Assembly: GCA_036873135.1 (NCBI GenBank)
Contig: JAPTYO010000010.1
Span: 18,035,772-18,099,771, forward strand
Length of the DNA stretch: 64,000 bases
Origin: Clarkia xantiana subsp. parviflora
Taxonomy: Eukaryota > Streptophyta > Magnoliopsida > Myrtales > Onagraceae
Direction: 5' to 3'
A model generated the notes under the pieces. That model worked only from the letters and a program-made list of their open reading frames with translations, made no database searches and was not told the origin of the DNA. This document shows, one piece after another, positions 1 to 10,297 of the stretch; position 1 is the stretch's first letter; every line of letters starts with the position of its first letter. Both the position numbers and the translations under genes were made by a program.

Positions 1-2625
1 ATGGATCTTTGGGGTCCTTACAAGGTGTCTACAATAAAGAATTATCAATATTTCCTCACCGTTGTTGATGACTTCTCAAGGGCAACCTGGGTGTTTCTGA
101 TGAGGAATAAGAGTGATACATTCATTCATATCAAAGGGTTCTTATCAATGGTTCAGAATCAGTTTGGAGTAGTTGTCAAAACCTTAAGGAGTGATAATGG
201 CACGGAATTTGTCAATTCAATTTGCAAGGAATATTTTCTTCAGTTGGGGATCCAGCATCAAACTAGTTGTGTTCACACTCCTCAGCAAAATGGCAGAGTA
301 GAGCGCAAGCATAGACACATATTGAATGTGGCTAGAGCAATCAGATTTCAAGCTTCCATGCCTATTAAGTATTGGGGCTATTGTGTTCTCACAGCTTGCT
401 ACCTAATCAATCGGTTGCCATCTTCTATACTGGACTACAAATCTCCTATGGAGGTGTTATATGGAAGGAAGCCTTCTATTGCACATTTGAGGATCATAGG
501 TTGTTTATGCTTTGCCACCAAGCTAAACAATTTAGATAAGTTCAGTCCTCGAGCTGAACCTTGCATTCTCATGGGGTATTCCACTTCTCAAAAGGGTTAC
601 ATTGTGATGAGTGTTCACACATCTTCCTTTCAGGTATCAAGAGATGTGGTTTTTCATGAACACATATTTCCTTTTGGAATGTCCAAGTCAGCTTTGGGTT
701 CTCTATTGCCTTCTTGCTTGTGTCCAAAGGCATTGGATGATGTTTCCATTATAGAGGATCCTCCTTCTCTAGCTGATCCTCCAATTGATATTCCTTCACC
801 TCCTCCTAAGGTTGTGGATGATCCACAACCCACTGCATCACATCCATCTCCAATTGTCACTCCTCCGGTGCTTATTCTTAGAAGGAGTGCTAGGATTGCA
901 CAAAGGAATCAAGGGGCTTCTTCTAATGCTGCTTTTGGTATTGAAAGGTTTGTTTCATATGATAGTTTGAGCTCTGATTTCAGCTGCTTCCTAGCTTCTA
1001 TTGACAAGATCAAAGAGCCTTCAACCTATAAGCAGGCCATCAAGGATTCAAATTGGGTGGTGGCCATGAAGGATGAAATAAAGGCTCTTCAAGACAACAA
1101 GACTTGGGAGGTGGTGGATCTGCCTTTTGATAAGAGCACCATTGGTTGTAAATGGGTGTTTAGAGTGAAATACAACTCTGATGGATCTATAGAGAGATAC
1201 AAGGCTAGATTGGTTGCCAAGGGGTTCACTCAAGTAGAGGGGACTGATTTTAATGAGACCTTCTCTCCAGTTGTCAAGATGACCACAGTGAGGATTGTGT
1301 TGGCTATGGCAGCTTCTTATTCTTGGGGATTATTTCACATGGATGTGAATAATGCTTTTCTTCAAGGAGATTTACATGAGGAGGTCTACATGGATATTCC
1401 TCAGGGTTTTGATTCATCTAAGCCTGTGCTTGGAGCTCCTCGAAGGGTATGCAAATTGTTGAAGTCCCTTTATGGTCTTAAGCAAGCTTCAAGGCAGTGG
1501 AATATCAAACTCACTCATACTTTGATTCAGCATGGATACATCCAAAGTTCCTCTGATCACTCTCTTTTCACTAAGTTTGAGGGTAAGGATAGAGTTTTCT
1601 TACTCATATATGTGGATGATCTGCTAATCACTGGCTCCAATGCTAGAATGATCAATCAGTTGAAAACTGTTCTTCAATCTCATTTCAAGCTCAAGGATTT
1701 GGGCAACTTGAGATATTTTTTGGGGTTGGAGATAGCAAGGTCTAAGGAGGGTTTGGTCATCAATCAGAGGAAGTATGCCTTAGAATTGATTGAAGAGGCT
1801 GGATTGGGAGCAGCTAAGCCTACTGAGACTCCTATGGAATTCAATCTCAAACTCACTTCACATGGTTATGATGAAGCAATTTACACCAATTCTGATGACA
1901 TTCCTTTAGAGGATGCAACTTCTTATAGAAGGATGATTGGTAGGCTTCTCTATTTGACTATGACACGCCCTGACATTAGCTTCTCTGTCCAGAGACTTAG
2001 TCAGTTTGTTGACAAGCCAAAGAAGTCTCATCTAGATGCTGCCTTGAGGGTGATCAGATATATCAAAGGTAGCCCTGGCCAAGGTTTGATCTACTCATCC
2101 CAGAATCCTCTCACCTTGAGCATGTTTTGTGACTCAGATTGGGCAGCATGTCCCTTTAGTAGGAGATCTGTGAGCTCTTATTGTGTGAGACTTGGCAATG
2201 CAATGGTGGGATGGAAGGTGAAGAAACAAGATACAGTCTCTCTTTCGAGTGCCGAGGCAGAGTACAGGTGCTTAAGGGTGGCTATTCAGGAAGCTTTGTG
2301 GCTCAAAAGCCTTCTCAAAGAATTGGGGATTCATATTTCTTCACCTATACCAATCTACACAGATAGTCAGGCAGCAATCAAGATTGCAAAGAACCCCATG
2401 TTTCATGAAAGGACCAAGCACATAGAGCTGGACTGTCACTTTACTAGGCAGCATATTGATTCAGGGGTAATTCTTCCTCATTTTGTTGCATCCAAAGACC
2501 AGCTGGCTGACTTACTCACCAAGGCTCTTATTAAGAAGCAGCACATTGCCTTACTTAGGCTATATGGAATAAAAGATGTGTTCCATGAAAAGAGAGAAGA
2601 AGATGAAGAAGGTGGGGGCATATAG
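1..2625 (+). CDS. Ty1/copia Pol polyprotein, 3' part (integrase, RT, RNase H), 5'-truncated by window edge
   Basis: An 874-codon frame without stops encodes the C-terminal part of a copia Pol polyprotein. The integrase core comes first: Asp2 in DLWGPY, Asp65 in SDNGTEF and Glu101 in GRVERKH give DD35E spacing. A proline-rich linker follows (about 240-300). The reverse transcriptase starts near residue 340, with KWVFRVKYNSDG, Asp448 in HMDVNNAFL and the catalytic YVDD at 537-540. RNase H has Asp711, Glu752 in SSAEAEY and Asp788 in YTDSQAA, and the protein ends soon after the conserved DLLTKAL. Gag, protease and the integrase zinc finger lie left of the window; the ATG at position 1 is an internal Met, not the true start. 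All visible catalytic residues are present and there is no frameshift, unlike every other pol remnant here, so this copy may be young. Confidence 0.95.
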   Translation: MDLWGPYKVSTIKNYQYFLTVVDDFSRATWVFLMRNKSDTFIHIKGFLSMVQNQFGVVVKTLRSDNGTEFVNSICKEYFLQLGIQHQTSCVHTPQQNGRVERKHRHILNVARAIRFQASMPIKYWGYCVLTACYLINRLPSSILDYKSPMEVLYGRKPSIAHLRIIGCLCFATKLNNLDKFSPRAEPCILMGYSTSQKGYIVMSVHTSSFQVSRDVVFHEHIFPFGMSKSALGSLLPSCLCPKALDDVSIIEDPPSLADPPIDIPSPPPKVVDDPQPTASHPSPIVTPPVLILRRSARIAQRNQGASSNAAFGIERFVSYDSLSSDFSCFLASIDKIKEPSTYKQAIKDSNWVVAMKDEIKALQDNKTWEVVDLPFDKSTIGCKWVFRVKYNSDGSIERYKARLVAKGFTQVEGTDFNETFSPVVKMTTVRIVLAMAASYSWGLFHMDVNNAFLQGDLHEEVYMDIPQGFDSSKPVLGAPRRVCKLLKSLYGLKQASRQWNIKLTHTLIQHGYIQSSSDHSLFTKFEGKDRVFLLIYVDDLLITGSNARMINQLKTVLQSHFKLKDLGNLRYFLGLEIARSKEGLVINQRKYALELIEEAGLGAAKPTETPMEFNLKLTSHGYDEAIYTNSDDIPLEDATSYRRMIGRLLYLTMTRPDISFSVQRLSQFVDKPKKSHLDAALRVIRYIKGSPGQGLIYSSQNPLTLSMFCDSDWAACPFSRRSVSSYCVRLGNAMVGWKVKKQDTVSLSSAEAEYRCLRVAIQEALWLKSLLKELGIHISSPIPIYTDSQAAIKIAKNPMFHERTKHIELDCHFTRQHIDSGVILPHFVASKDQLADLLTKALIKKQHIALLRLYGIKDVFHEKREEDEEGGGI

Positions 2626-2775
2626 GAGTATACTTACTCACTAACATATGTACACACTAAGTTAGTTAGTTGATTAGTGTTAGTTAGTGATATCTGCTCC
2701 TAGTATAAATACCATCTCATATGTACATTGTAAACTGATTTGGTCTAATAAGAATACATTGCATATTCCAAATCC
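2608..2775 (+). repeat. Polypurine tract and short 3' LTR of the first copia element
   Basis: The purine-rich AAGAAGGTGGGGGCA overlaps the end of the pol frame and is the expected polypurine tract. The next 150 bp hold a TATAAAT box (about 2704-2710) and end where sequence of a different LTR family begins (about 2775). This is the expected place of a very short LTR. I could not find clear TG...CA ends or a target duplication, so both limits are approximate. Confidence 0.45.
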
Positions 2776-3282
2776 TCTCTACTGAATATACCTCAATAGC
2801 TTTCCTGCCCAAGAACGATGTGGAGGGAGTTCTGATCCTCCGGTCAGAACCTGTACAATTTCTTCGTGAGAAGAAGTCCTACGCGGTATAAGCTCCACAG
2901 CAAATCCTTTGATCGATTCTTCAACGGTGACAGAACCTCGGACTGATTATGGTGTGCCGAAATCTCTACTAAGGGGGCGAGAGGGTTTCTCTCAAGTTCC
3001 TCAATGGAGGGACTTATAAATTACTTGATATGTAAAACCCCTTAGGAGACTCCCCTATATATAGGATTGGTGGAGTGGACAAAAGTCCAATCCAACCAAT
3101 GTGGGACTAGGGTTCGGCCGAACCACCTATTAAGGGAGGGAGACCCAATTTTGGGCCTCCCATGTCAATTAGGAATTGGGTCAAGCCCAATTAACCTAAT
3201 GTGACATTTACCCAATTATCTTAGGTAATATCCTTAATATTAACGGGCTAAAATTAAGGCGCCACGTCACCATATGCTAACA
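2775..3282 (-). repeat. LTR of the copia family, minus strand, cut at its U5 end
   Basis: Read on the minus strand it starts TGTTAGCATATGGTGA at 3282, directly after a purine tract (complement of 3283-3292). It follows the same order of blocks as the LTRs at 6350-6947 and 20734-21329, including the shared GGCCGAACC and CTATATATAGG stretches. It stops near 2775, where the first copia element abuts, so about 90 bp of U5 are missing. Confidence 0.8.
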
Positions 3283-4250
3283 GCTCCCACTCGCCGGAAT
3301 GGGAGGGTGCCTGTTAATGTATTGTCATCCAATAGCATCAACATTTCAGTCTTCAGTTATCGTCTCCGTCTCCGAATAGTTCATACGAGGTTTGCCGTGC
3401 GACCGGCGGATACGACGGGCATTGTGCTACTCATCTGTTAGGAGTATTGTAGCGCCCGCAGAACGTTGATTCCCTGTCGTAAATCAATCTTGTTAAAAAC
3501 AAAATATACCGCAATGTATCCTTGGTCAACTGATAATTCTCCAATTGCCCAGTTTTCCACATAGGAATACTTCTCCAGGGCATCCGTACAAGTGTTCACA
3601 ACCTTCAACTAATATTCGGTTGGTGGCCACCTAGTGAACATAAGAGTCGGTGAATTATAGGTGAACATGACCATCCCCATCTCTCATACCCTTAGTCATA
3701 CTCAATCGGTTTCCAAAGACGTGGTCACTTGGCCTTTTTCTTCAGCAATACGCTCGTACGCCGGGAAGCGAATATTGAGCCTGGCCTTAAGTATGAGTTC
3801 TGAGTCCGAGAGGATACTTTGGGCGCCTCTTCATAAGGCACCCGAGATCAATCACACGCTCAAGGTGAAGAAGTATTCACCCTTTGAATCACAAGGATTC
3901 TAGCTAGCACAACTGAGCATGACCCCGTGGTCGAACATGGCACGCGTAGTATGAAGCACGCGTCGATAGCACACCTGGACAAGCCAGCGATGGGATATGT
4001 CATTCATGCTATCGCAGAATATTTTCATCTGGCCCTGAATGTGATTTTAATGATGGACATAGTCCAACACGACGATTTTACAAAACGAAGATCAAGTCAT
4101 GCTTTTAGGCGTGACAAAGTTATCGTTTCGTTTAACCAGGTTTATTCCCCGGGTTCTTAGTCAATCTTGTTGCGGTAGAGGTCCCCCTCTCCTACAAGAT
4201 GACCGTGTCTGTGTGACGAGGCATGGTTCACATTCGACATAATTTTGGTT
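3283..4250 (-). other. 3' untranslated region of the left copia half
   Basis: Counterpart of 5415-6349 in opposite orientation. Short frames occur on the plus strand (3661-3903, 3927-4160), antisense to the element. The same frame appears in the other arm, but base differences between the two copies fall about equally on all three codon positions, so I do not call it a gene. Confidence 0.6.
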
Positions 4251-4251
4251 C

Positions 4252-5248
4252 ACGTATAATCTTAACCTTATACGTGGATGGCATACTCACTGATGTAAAC
4301 GATGTGAGTTTCATGAATGAATCAAAGTCCTGATTAGCATCTGTATTTGAGATGAAAGACATGGGAGAGGCTACGTACATCTTGGGCATTAAAATTGCTA
4401 GAGATCGTGCCGCCCGGAGGTTATGTCTGTCTCAGGAAGCCTATATCAACAAACTGTTGAAAAGATTCAGATTACAAGATGCCAAACCTGTTGAGACGCC
4501 GGTAGTACTCGGGTGCGCGTTGTCAAAACGTGACGACCCGAAGAACTAGCAACAACGTGAACAGATGAGGAGTGTAGAGTATTTAAGCATGGTCGGAAGT
4601 CTCATGTACGCCATTATGTGCACTCGTCTGGACATCTATTACGCTGTGGGCCTAGTATCAAGATTCCATTTCAGACCCTGGCTATCAACATTTAAAGGTT
4701 GTAAAAGGGATCATACGTTATCTGAAAGGTACTGCCGACTACGTACTGTGCTATAAGGGCTGGAAGTTAGAATTGACTGGTTTTCAGTGACGCCAACCAT
4801 GGTGGCGATTCAGATGATCGTAAGTACACCACAGGAGGAGTCTTTCTCCTTGCTCATGCCGCCATCTCACGGACGAGCAAGAAGCAATCATGTGTCGCGC
4901 TGTCTACGATGGAATCAGAATTCGTTGTTCTCTCCAAAAATGCGCAGGAAGCGGTCTGGCTGAAAATGCTTCTTATTGCACACTGCTTGGTGTCAATGTA
5001 GGGAGTAAGCCTGTGAAGGTGTACTCTGACAGTCAGACAACTATTGCGGCAGTTAAGAATCCAAAGTACCATATTAGTACTAAACACACTGATGGAAATA
5101 TAATTATGCTAAATCCGTGGTAGAAGACAATATAATCACTTTATAATACTTGCCCACTGACAACATGGTAGCGGACCCATTAACTAAACCATTACGCAGG
5201 GAGACATTAGAAAGGCACGTTAAACTGCTTGGATTGCGTAGGGTTTAA
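4252..5248 (+). pseudogene. Decayed copia pol remnant (end of RT, RNase H)
   Basis: Pieces of a copia polyprotein can be followed through several frames. YVDGILT near 4272 is the RT active-site box with its second Asp changed to Gly. MKDMGEATYILGIKI (4352 on) and LVETP-type sequence up to 4549 follow. A further segment, VGSLMYAIMCTRLDI, begins near 4590. RNase H sequence starts near 4890 (LSTMESEFVVLSKNAQEAVW in a shifted frame) and the end is NMVADPLTKPLRRETLERH near 5165-5220. Stops and frameshifts separate every block, and nothing upstream of the YVDD box is present. It runs into the 3' region and LTR at 5249-6947 in the same orientation. Confidence 0.85.
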
Positions 5249-6349
5249 AAGCGGGCATGTATCTGTGATAACATTTTGATAATTGAAAGTTACATTTTTT
5301 AATAAATGAGAGAATTGCAAATTGAGTTTATGATTCATCGACGTCTTAAAGTTTGATTACATCGGATTTTACAGTCTATAAACTGAGTCGTAGGAGGACG
5401 CAATTCTCTACCTAAATAATGTCGAATGTAGGCCTTATCTAATCACACTGTTACGGTCTTCTTGTAGGAGAGGGGGACCTCTACCGTAACAAGACTGGCT
5501 AAGAACCAGGGGGACAAACTTGGTTACGCAAAACGATCATTTGGTTTCGGAGTAACACGACATGATCTTCGTTTTGCACATCGTCGTGATGAACTATGTT
5601 CGTCATTAACCACATTCTGGGCCAGATAAAAAATTTGCGATAGCATTGTTAACATATCCCACTACTGACTTCGAGTATGCTATCGACGCGTGTTTCATAC
5701 TACGCGTGCCATGTTCGACCACGGGGTTAGGCTCGGTTGTGCTAGGTAGAATCATCGAGATTCGGATGGGAGCAAACTTCTTCACCTTGAGCGTGTGATT
5801 GATCCCAGGAGCCTTATGAAGATGCACCTGAAGTATCCTCATGGACTCAGAACTCATATCTAAGGTCAGGCTCAATGTTCGCTTCCCGGCGTACGAGCGT
5901 AGTGCTGAAGAAAAATGCCAAGTGACCACGTCTTTGGAAACCGGTTGGGTTTGACTAAGGGTATGAGCGACGGGGATGGTCAAGTTAACTTTTAATTCAC
6001 CGACTCTTGTATTCACTAGGTGGCCACAAGCCGGATATTAGTTGAATGTTGTGAATACTTGTACAGATCCCTTGGAGAAGTATTCCTATGTGGAAACTAG
6101 GCAATTGGAGAATTAACAGGTACAATTTAATGTTTTTTACAAGTTGATTGGAAATAGGGAATCAACTTTCCGCAGGCGTTACAACACTCCTAACAGATGA
6201 GTAGCACGATGCCCGTCGTATCCGCCGGTCGAACGGCAAATCTCGTATGAACTATTCGGAAGCAGGGACAAGATCAGAAGAATGAAATGTTAATGCGATT
6301 TGGACAACAATACATTAACATGCACCATCTCATTCCAGCTAGTGGGAGC
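5249..6349 (+). other. 3' untranslated region of the right copia half with polypurine tract
   Basis: Non-coding stretch between the pol remnant and the LTR. It ends in the purine tract AGTGGGAGC (6341-6349) directly before the LTR. A 136-codon antisense frame (5606-6016, minus) lies here; see the rejected list. Confidence 0.65.
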
Positions 6350-6947
6350 TGTTAGCATATGGTGATAGAGCACCGTAAATGGAAGCCCGTTAATATGTAT
6401 ATGTTACCTGAGACAATTGGGTAAATGTCACATTAGGGAAATTTGACTAGACCTAAATCTCAATTGACATGAGATGCCCAAAATTGAGCCTCCCTTATAC
6501 ACTAGGCCGGCCGAATATTTATAGGTAGGGCAATGTTGACTTTTGTCCACTTTGCTCCTCCTATAAATAGAGAGTGTTATGAGTTTTATTAAAGATAATC
6601 CTAATTCCTCCTTTGTGGTAATTTAAGAGAAAACTCTCCTCCCTAAACACTCTAGTTTCGGCCGACCACATAGAACACCAAGGGTGTGCCAATTTTCTTT
6701 GAGGAAACACTCTGAAGATCTGTCCCTGCCAAGAATCGATCAGAGGCTTTGCTGTGGAGATTATACCGCGTAGGGCTTCCTTAACAAGAACCTCTACGGG
6801 TGCCGTCAGGTGGATCGAGAACTCCCTCAGCAAGATCTTGGGACTACGGAAAGCGATTAAGGTATGTTCACATCTTCCGTTGCGTAATCTTTATTACTAG
6901 CATGTACCGTATTTAAGTTCCGTAGTATTTAGCCCCGTAATCCAACA
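6350..6947 (+). repeat. 3' LTR of the copia family (598 bp)
   Basis: Starts TGTTAGCATATGG after a purine tract and ends GTAATCCAACA. Length (598 bp) and block order match the LTRs at 17601-19083 (595 bp without its insert) and 20734-21329 (596 bp). CTATAAATAG near 6561 is the likely TATA box. The bases that follow do not reveal a target duplication, as expected for a rearranged copy. Confidence 0.85.
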
Positions 6948-7746
6948 CACCTGACCCAATAGGGTTTTAGAAAAAAAAAACATGAATTTATTTAAACACG
7001 TTTATCCTGTAGGGTTTACCCGACCCAATAGGATTTTAGAAAAAAGTCGACAAAGTTACTGTAAATTATTATCAATTATCTGTCTCGCTATAAATGTGAC
7101 GTTCTTATATAATTAGTCAAATAAGAAAACTTGCTAACAAATAAGAAATATATATATATATAAGAAATATATATAAATCAACTAAACTTAATTGGAGTTA
7201 TAAAAGAATTAGTCAAAAGAAACAATTAATACTTAAACATGAAAGATAATCACATGTGATGCACTCTATAAAAATTTAAAAGAAATATTTATGTGTTACC
7301 TTGAGATTGGTCTCTATTTTTTTTGCATTTTAAGGGGCATCCTTACCATAGACGCACTCTATTTGATAATAATCTTGATTTTTTTTTTTTGTGCGTTTTA
7401 AAGTTTGGAATTGTCTATTGTGCTCTAAGCACAATAATTGAGCACATTTAGAACCATAAATTGTAGAATTGATTTTATAAAACAAAAATTGTCAGGTTCA
7501 GAACGTGTTATTTTCTAATTTACTCGGCAGAAAACCGTCTATGTTTCGGCTGTGTTACCAAAGACTCGGAGGAAGTTAGAATAGGAGAACACTCATTTTA
7601 AGAGTAAACTTACTACTTAGATGCTTTCAATAGATATCCATTCCTCACTTGTCTATGCAATGAGCATGATAATTGATTGGTACACAAAAAATGCGTCCTT
7701 CCCAAATCCCAGTTCTCTTGCACTAGGAAATAACCTCCTATAATGC
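6948..7746. other. AT-rich spacer with relics of the neighbouring fold-back family
   Basis: No gene seen. 6949-7045 contains two copies of a motif like CCCAATAGGGTTTTAGAAAA. It resembles the inner part of the fold-back element at 7747-8504 (CCAATAGTGTTTTAGAAAA), so an older relative probably lies here. The rest is AT-rich with short poly-T runs. Confidence 0.5.
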
Positions 7747-8504
7747 GAGAAATTATTGGTTGGACTCAGTCCGCCACATTAGCATATGGACCAACCAATG
7801 AATGAGCGACACGTAATAAATGTATAATAAATCAATAACTTTGAGTAACATGTGATTACAACCTATTAATTTCTCATAATTAATCATACTTTATTTTTTC
7901 CTAAAACAATAATTTCTTTTAATAAATAAAAATAATTTTCTAATATACAAATATATAACGTGTCTCTAGTTTCTTATTTTATTTTTCTAAAACACTATTG
8001 GACATGGTGAACCCTAGAGGGTAACTGTCAATTTGCCCTATAGGGTTCACCATGTCCAATTGCGTTTTATAAAAAAAAAAAACCACAAACTAATGACACT
8101 CGTATTATATTTGTATATCAAAAAAATATTTTTTCATATATAAATATAATACAAGTGTCAGTTTGTGGTATTTTTTTTTCTAAAACCCTATTGGACATGG
8201 TGAACCCTAGAGGGCAAATTGACATTTATCCTCTAGGATTCACCATGTCCAATAGTGTTTTAGAAAAAAAAAAATACGAAACTAGAGACACGTTATATAT
8301 TTGTATATTAGAAAATTATTTTTATTTATTAAAAGAAATTATTGTTTTAGGAAAAAATAAAGTATAATTAATTATGAGAAATTAATAGGTTGTAATCACG
8401 TGTTACTCAAAGTTATTGATTTATTATACATTTATTACGTGTCGCTCATTCATTGGTTGGTCCATACGCTGATGTGGCGGACTGGATCCAACTAATAATT
8501 TCTC
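7747..8504. mobile_element. Fold-back Mutator-like MITE (758 bp, 9-bp target duplication)
   Basis: Nearly the whole element is an inverted repeat with its centre near 8125. It starts GAGAAATTATTGGTTGGA and ends with the complement, AATAATTTCTC. It is flanked by perfect 9-bp direct repeats CTATAATGC (7738-7746 and 8505-8513). Long terminal inverted repeats with 9-bp duplications are typical of Mutator-like elements. There is no coding capacity. Each arm also holds a second palindrome built on GGACATGGTGAACCCTAGA (about 8000-8061 and 8190-8256), so a single strand could fold as a cross. Confidence 0.9.
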
Positions 8505-8513
8505 CTATAATGC

Positions 8514-10297
8514 TCTAGCACCCTCACCAGATATGGACGTATATTTTTTAGAGTAAATGCACGCATGTATTGTAAACTCAGAAGAATCAAAAGTGGCATG
8601 GCGAATTCAGAAAGGACCAAATTAGGTTCAATATATTTATTATAGTAAAATAAAATGAATTAACGACAAAACAGTCGAGTGGCAAAAAAAGAAGAAGACA
8701 AAACGGTCCAAATTAAAGTCTCACGTACTGAGATTTTTAACCCACTCGAGTTGTTCAAGACCTCTATGTGTGTGCATTAATCTACTTTACTGATCAGTAT
8801 TTGCATTGAATTGACTTTGGAAGAAGCACTAATTAGTCAGTCCATATCTACCGTTCAAGATCCACAATCAATCAAAAGGAAAACAACAGGTAGCTAGCTA
8901 GCTAGATAGATATATTTTACCAAGATTTCCTGCGGTGTTGCACAAACCCTAGCTAGCTAATCAACATCAACCCTCATTAATTTTGACTCTAGGGCATGCA
9001 CCCTAAGGGCGTAATAGCGATCTTATTCCATACTGTTATGTAATATTCATGTTTTTCTGTTCACGATCTGAATTTTTTTCCGATCAAATTTAGTGAACAC
9101 CGAATACATGAACTGATCCCGTCAACGCAGCCCTACAAACAACTTAGTATACTTAAAATATTGGCATGTTAAACTCACTTCTAATCGTCTTTTCATGTCT
9201 CATGCGATATGTTAGCCAGGCATACCTGATATTTTTAATCAGGTCACCGCGAGAAGACGCCTCTTTGAGGGTTTTAAGCATGAGACTCTAAAGGAAAACC
9301 ATATAAAAGTAAACGCTCTTAACTATTAGACATCCACTACCGGTGGTAGACCGGCCTTATTCAAATCGGTATACATCGGTAGTAGACGGTCTATTTTTAA
9401 GAATGCTGCTAACAACATACGAAAATATGGTTATGCATGCGACGATTCTCATGCGAAATTAAACACTCTAAATATTACTAATTTATGCAGACATGAAGGT
9501 ATTTTTCTTCAAGACTCAATCGCATACCTATTTTCGCATGAATAAGCATTTTCTAATGGAAGTATTCTTTTTCTCACCTACTGCCAAAGCCGGTGATGAA
9601 GTTAGAAATTTCTATTCAGCGAATAATGATTAAATTATAGGTAAATAATTAATGTAAATATTTTTAAGGGATAAATTTAATATTTAAAAGAAAATACAGT
9701 TTTTAATATTAAAATTACACATTATAAAAAATATTAAGGGGGCATTTCCTATCAACCACTTCATCCCTAACGGAAACATGCCAACTCTTTCCGACTGAAT
9801 TTTTGTGACGTATTTTGTAATTTTAAGCAACTTCCAAACTAATTTATTATCAAACTGACGTTGTTCTGTTTAGTTGTTTTTGAGTTTCAATTATTGAGTT
9901 ATAGATTAAATTAAAAAAAAATTAAGATTTTTTTTAATATCACGTCGAATTCTTAGTATTCTATGAAATCAACGAGTTTTTGTGCATTTTGTCCTATTAT
10001 GCATCACAGACTCAGTTAGAAAAACATATATTATTATTAAATCTGGACGGACATAGGAAAGAAGCAAATGTGCACTTTTTCTTTCCCTAATTTTTTTTTT
10101 TTTTTGCGAAATTATATTCCTAAATATTCAAACACACTTTTCTTCACTGCACTAACACTCAAAAGGTGGAGACATAACCTAACACCCCTTCTCTCTCTCT
10201 CTCTCTCTTCAGTTTTGTGTGTGTGAGATAGAAAAGAAACCATATATAGGTAGATGTATTGATGAGCAGAGAATATATCATCTCATTGTAAGCTTCC
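8514..10297. other. Region upstream of the MYB gene
   Basis: No coding region seen. 9053-9350 is a decayed repeat whose relative lies at 11830-12070 on the other side of the MYB gene; both contain a stretch like AACCATATAAAAGTAAACGC followed by a ..GGTGGTAGA motif. A GCTAGC run occurs at 8890-8905. The last 150 bp hold a (CT)n tract (10189-10209) and a TATATA motif (10242-10248). Confidence 0.55.
10189..10297 (+). promoter_or_regulatory. Probable core promoter or leader of the MYB gene
   Basis: A CT dinucleotide tract (10189-10209) followed by CATATATAGG (10241-10250) lies directly upstream of the start codon at 10298. Pyrimidine-rich tracts are common in plant core promoters and leaders. 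The TATA-like motif is only about 50 bp from the ATG, so it may instead lie within the leader. Confidence 0.35.

Larger units (their letters stand above)
2775..6947. mobile_element. Two 3' halves of one copia family joined back to back (imperfect 1.5-kb inverted repeat)
   Basis: The left arm (2775-4250) is the reverse complement, at roughly 75-80% by eye, of the right arm (about 5415-6900). Each arm is a 3' untranslated region followed by an LTR, and the LTRs face outwards. Between them lies a decayed RT-RNase H segment that belongs with the right arm. The left half is cut at about 4250, exactly where the pol remnant starts, so this is a breakpoint and not one intact element. The arms differ too much to be a fresh duplication; two subfamily members brought together by insertion or inversion fits best. 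Confidence 0.75.

Noticed and set aside
5606..6016. 136-codon minus-strand frame, with a matching plus-strand frame at 3661-3903 in the other arm, as a conserved antisense gene
   Set aside because: Aligning the two copies by eye, differences fall about equally on first, second and third codon positions and most change the residue, so there is no sign of selection on the protein.
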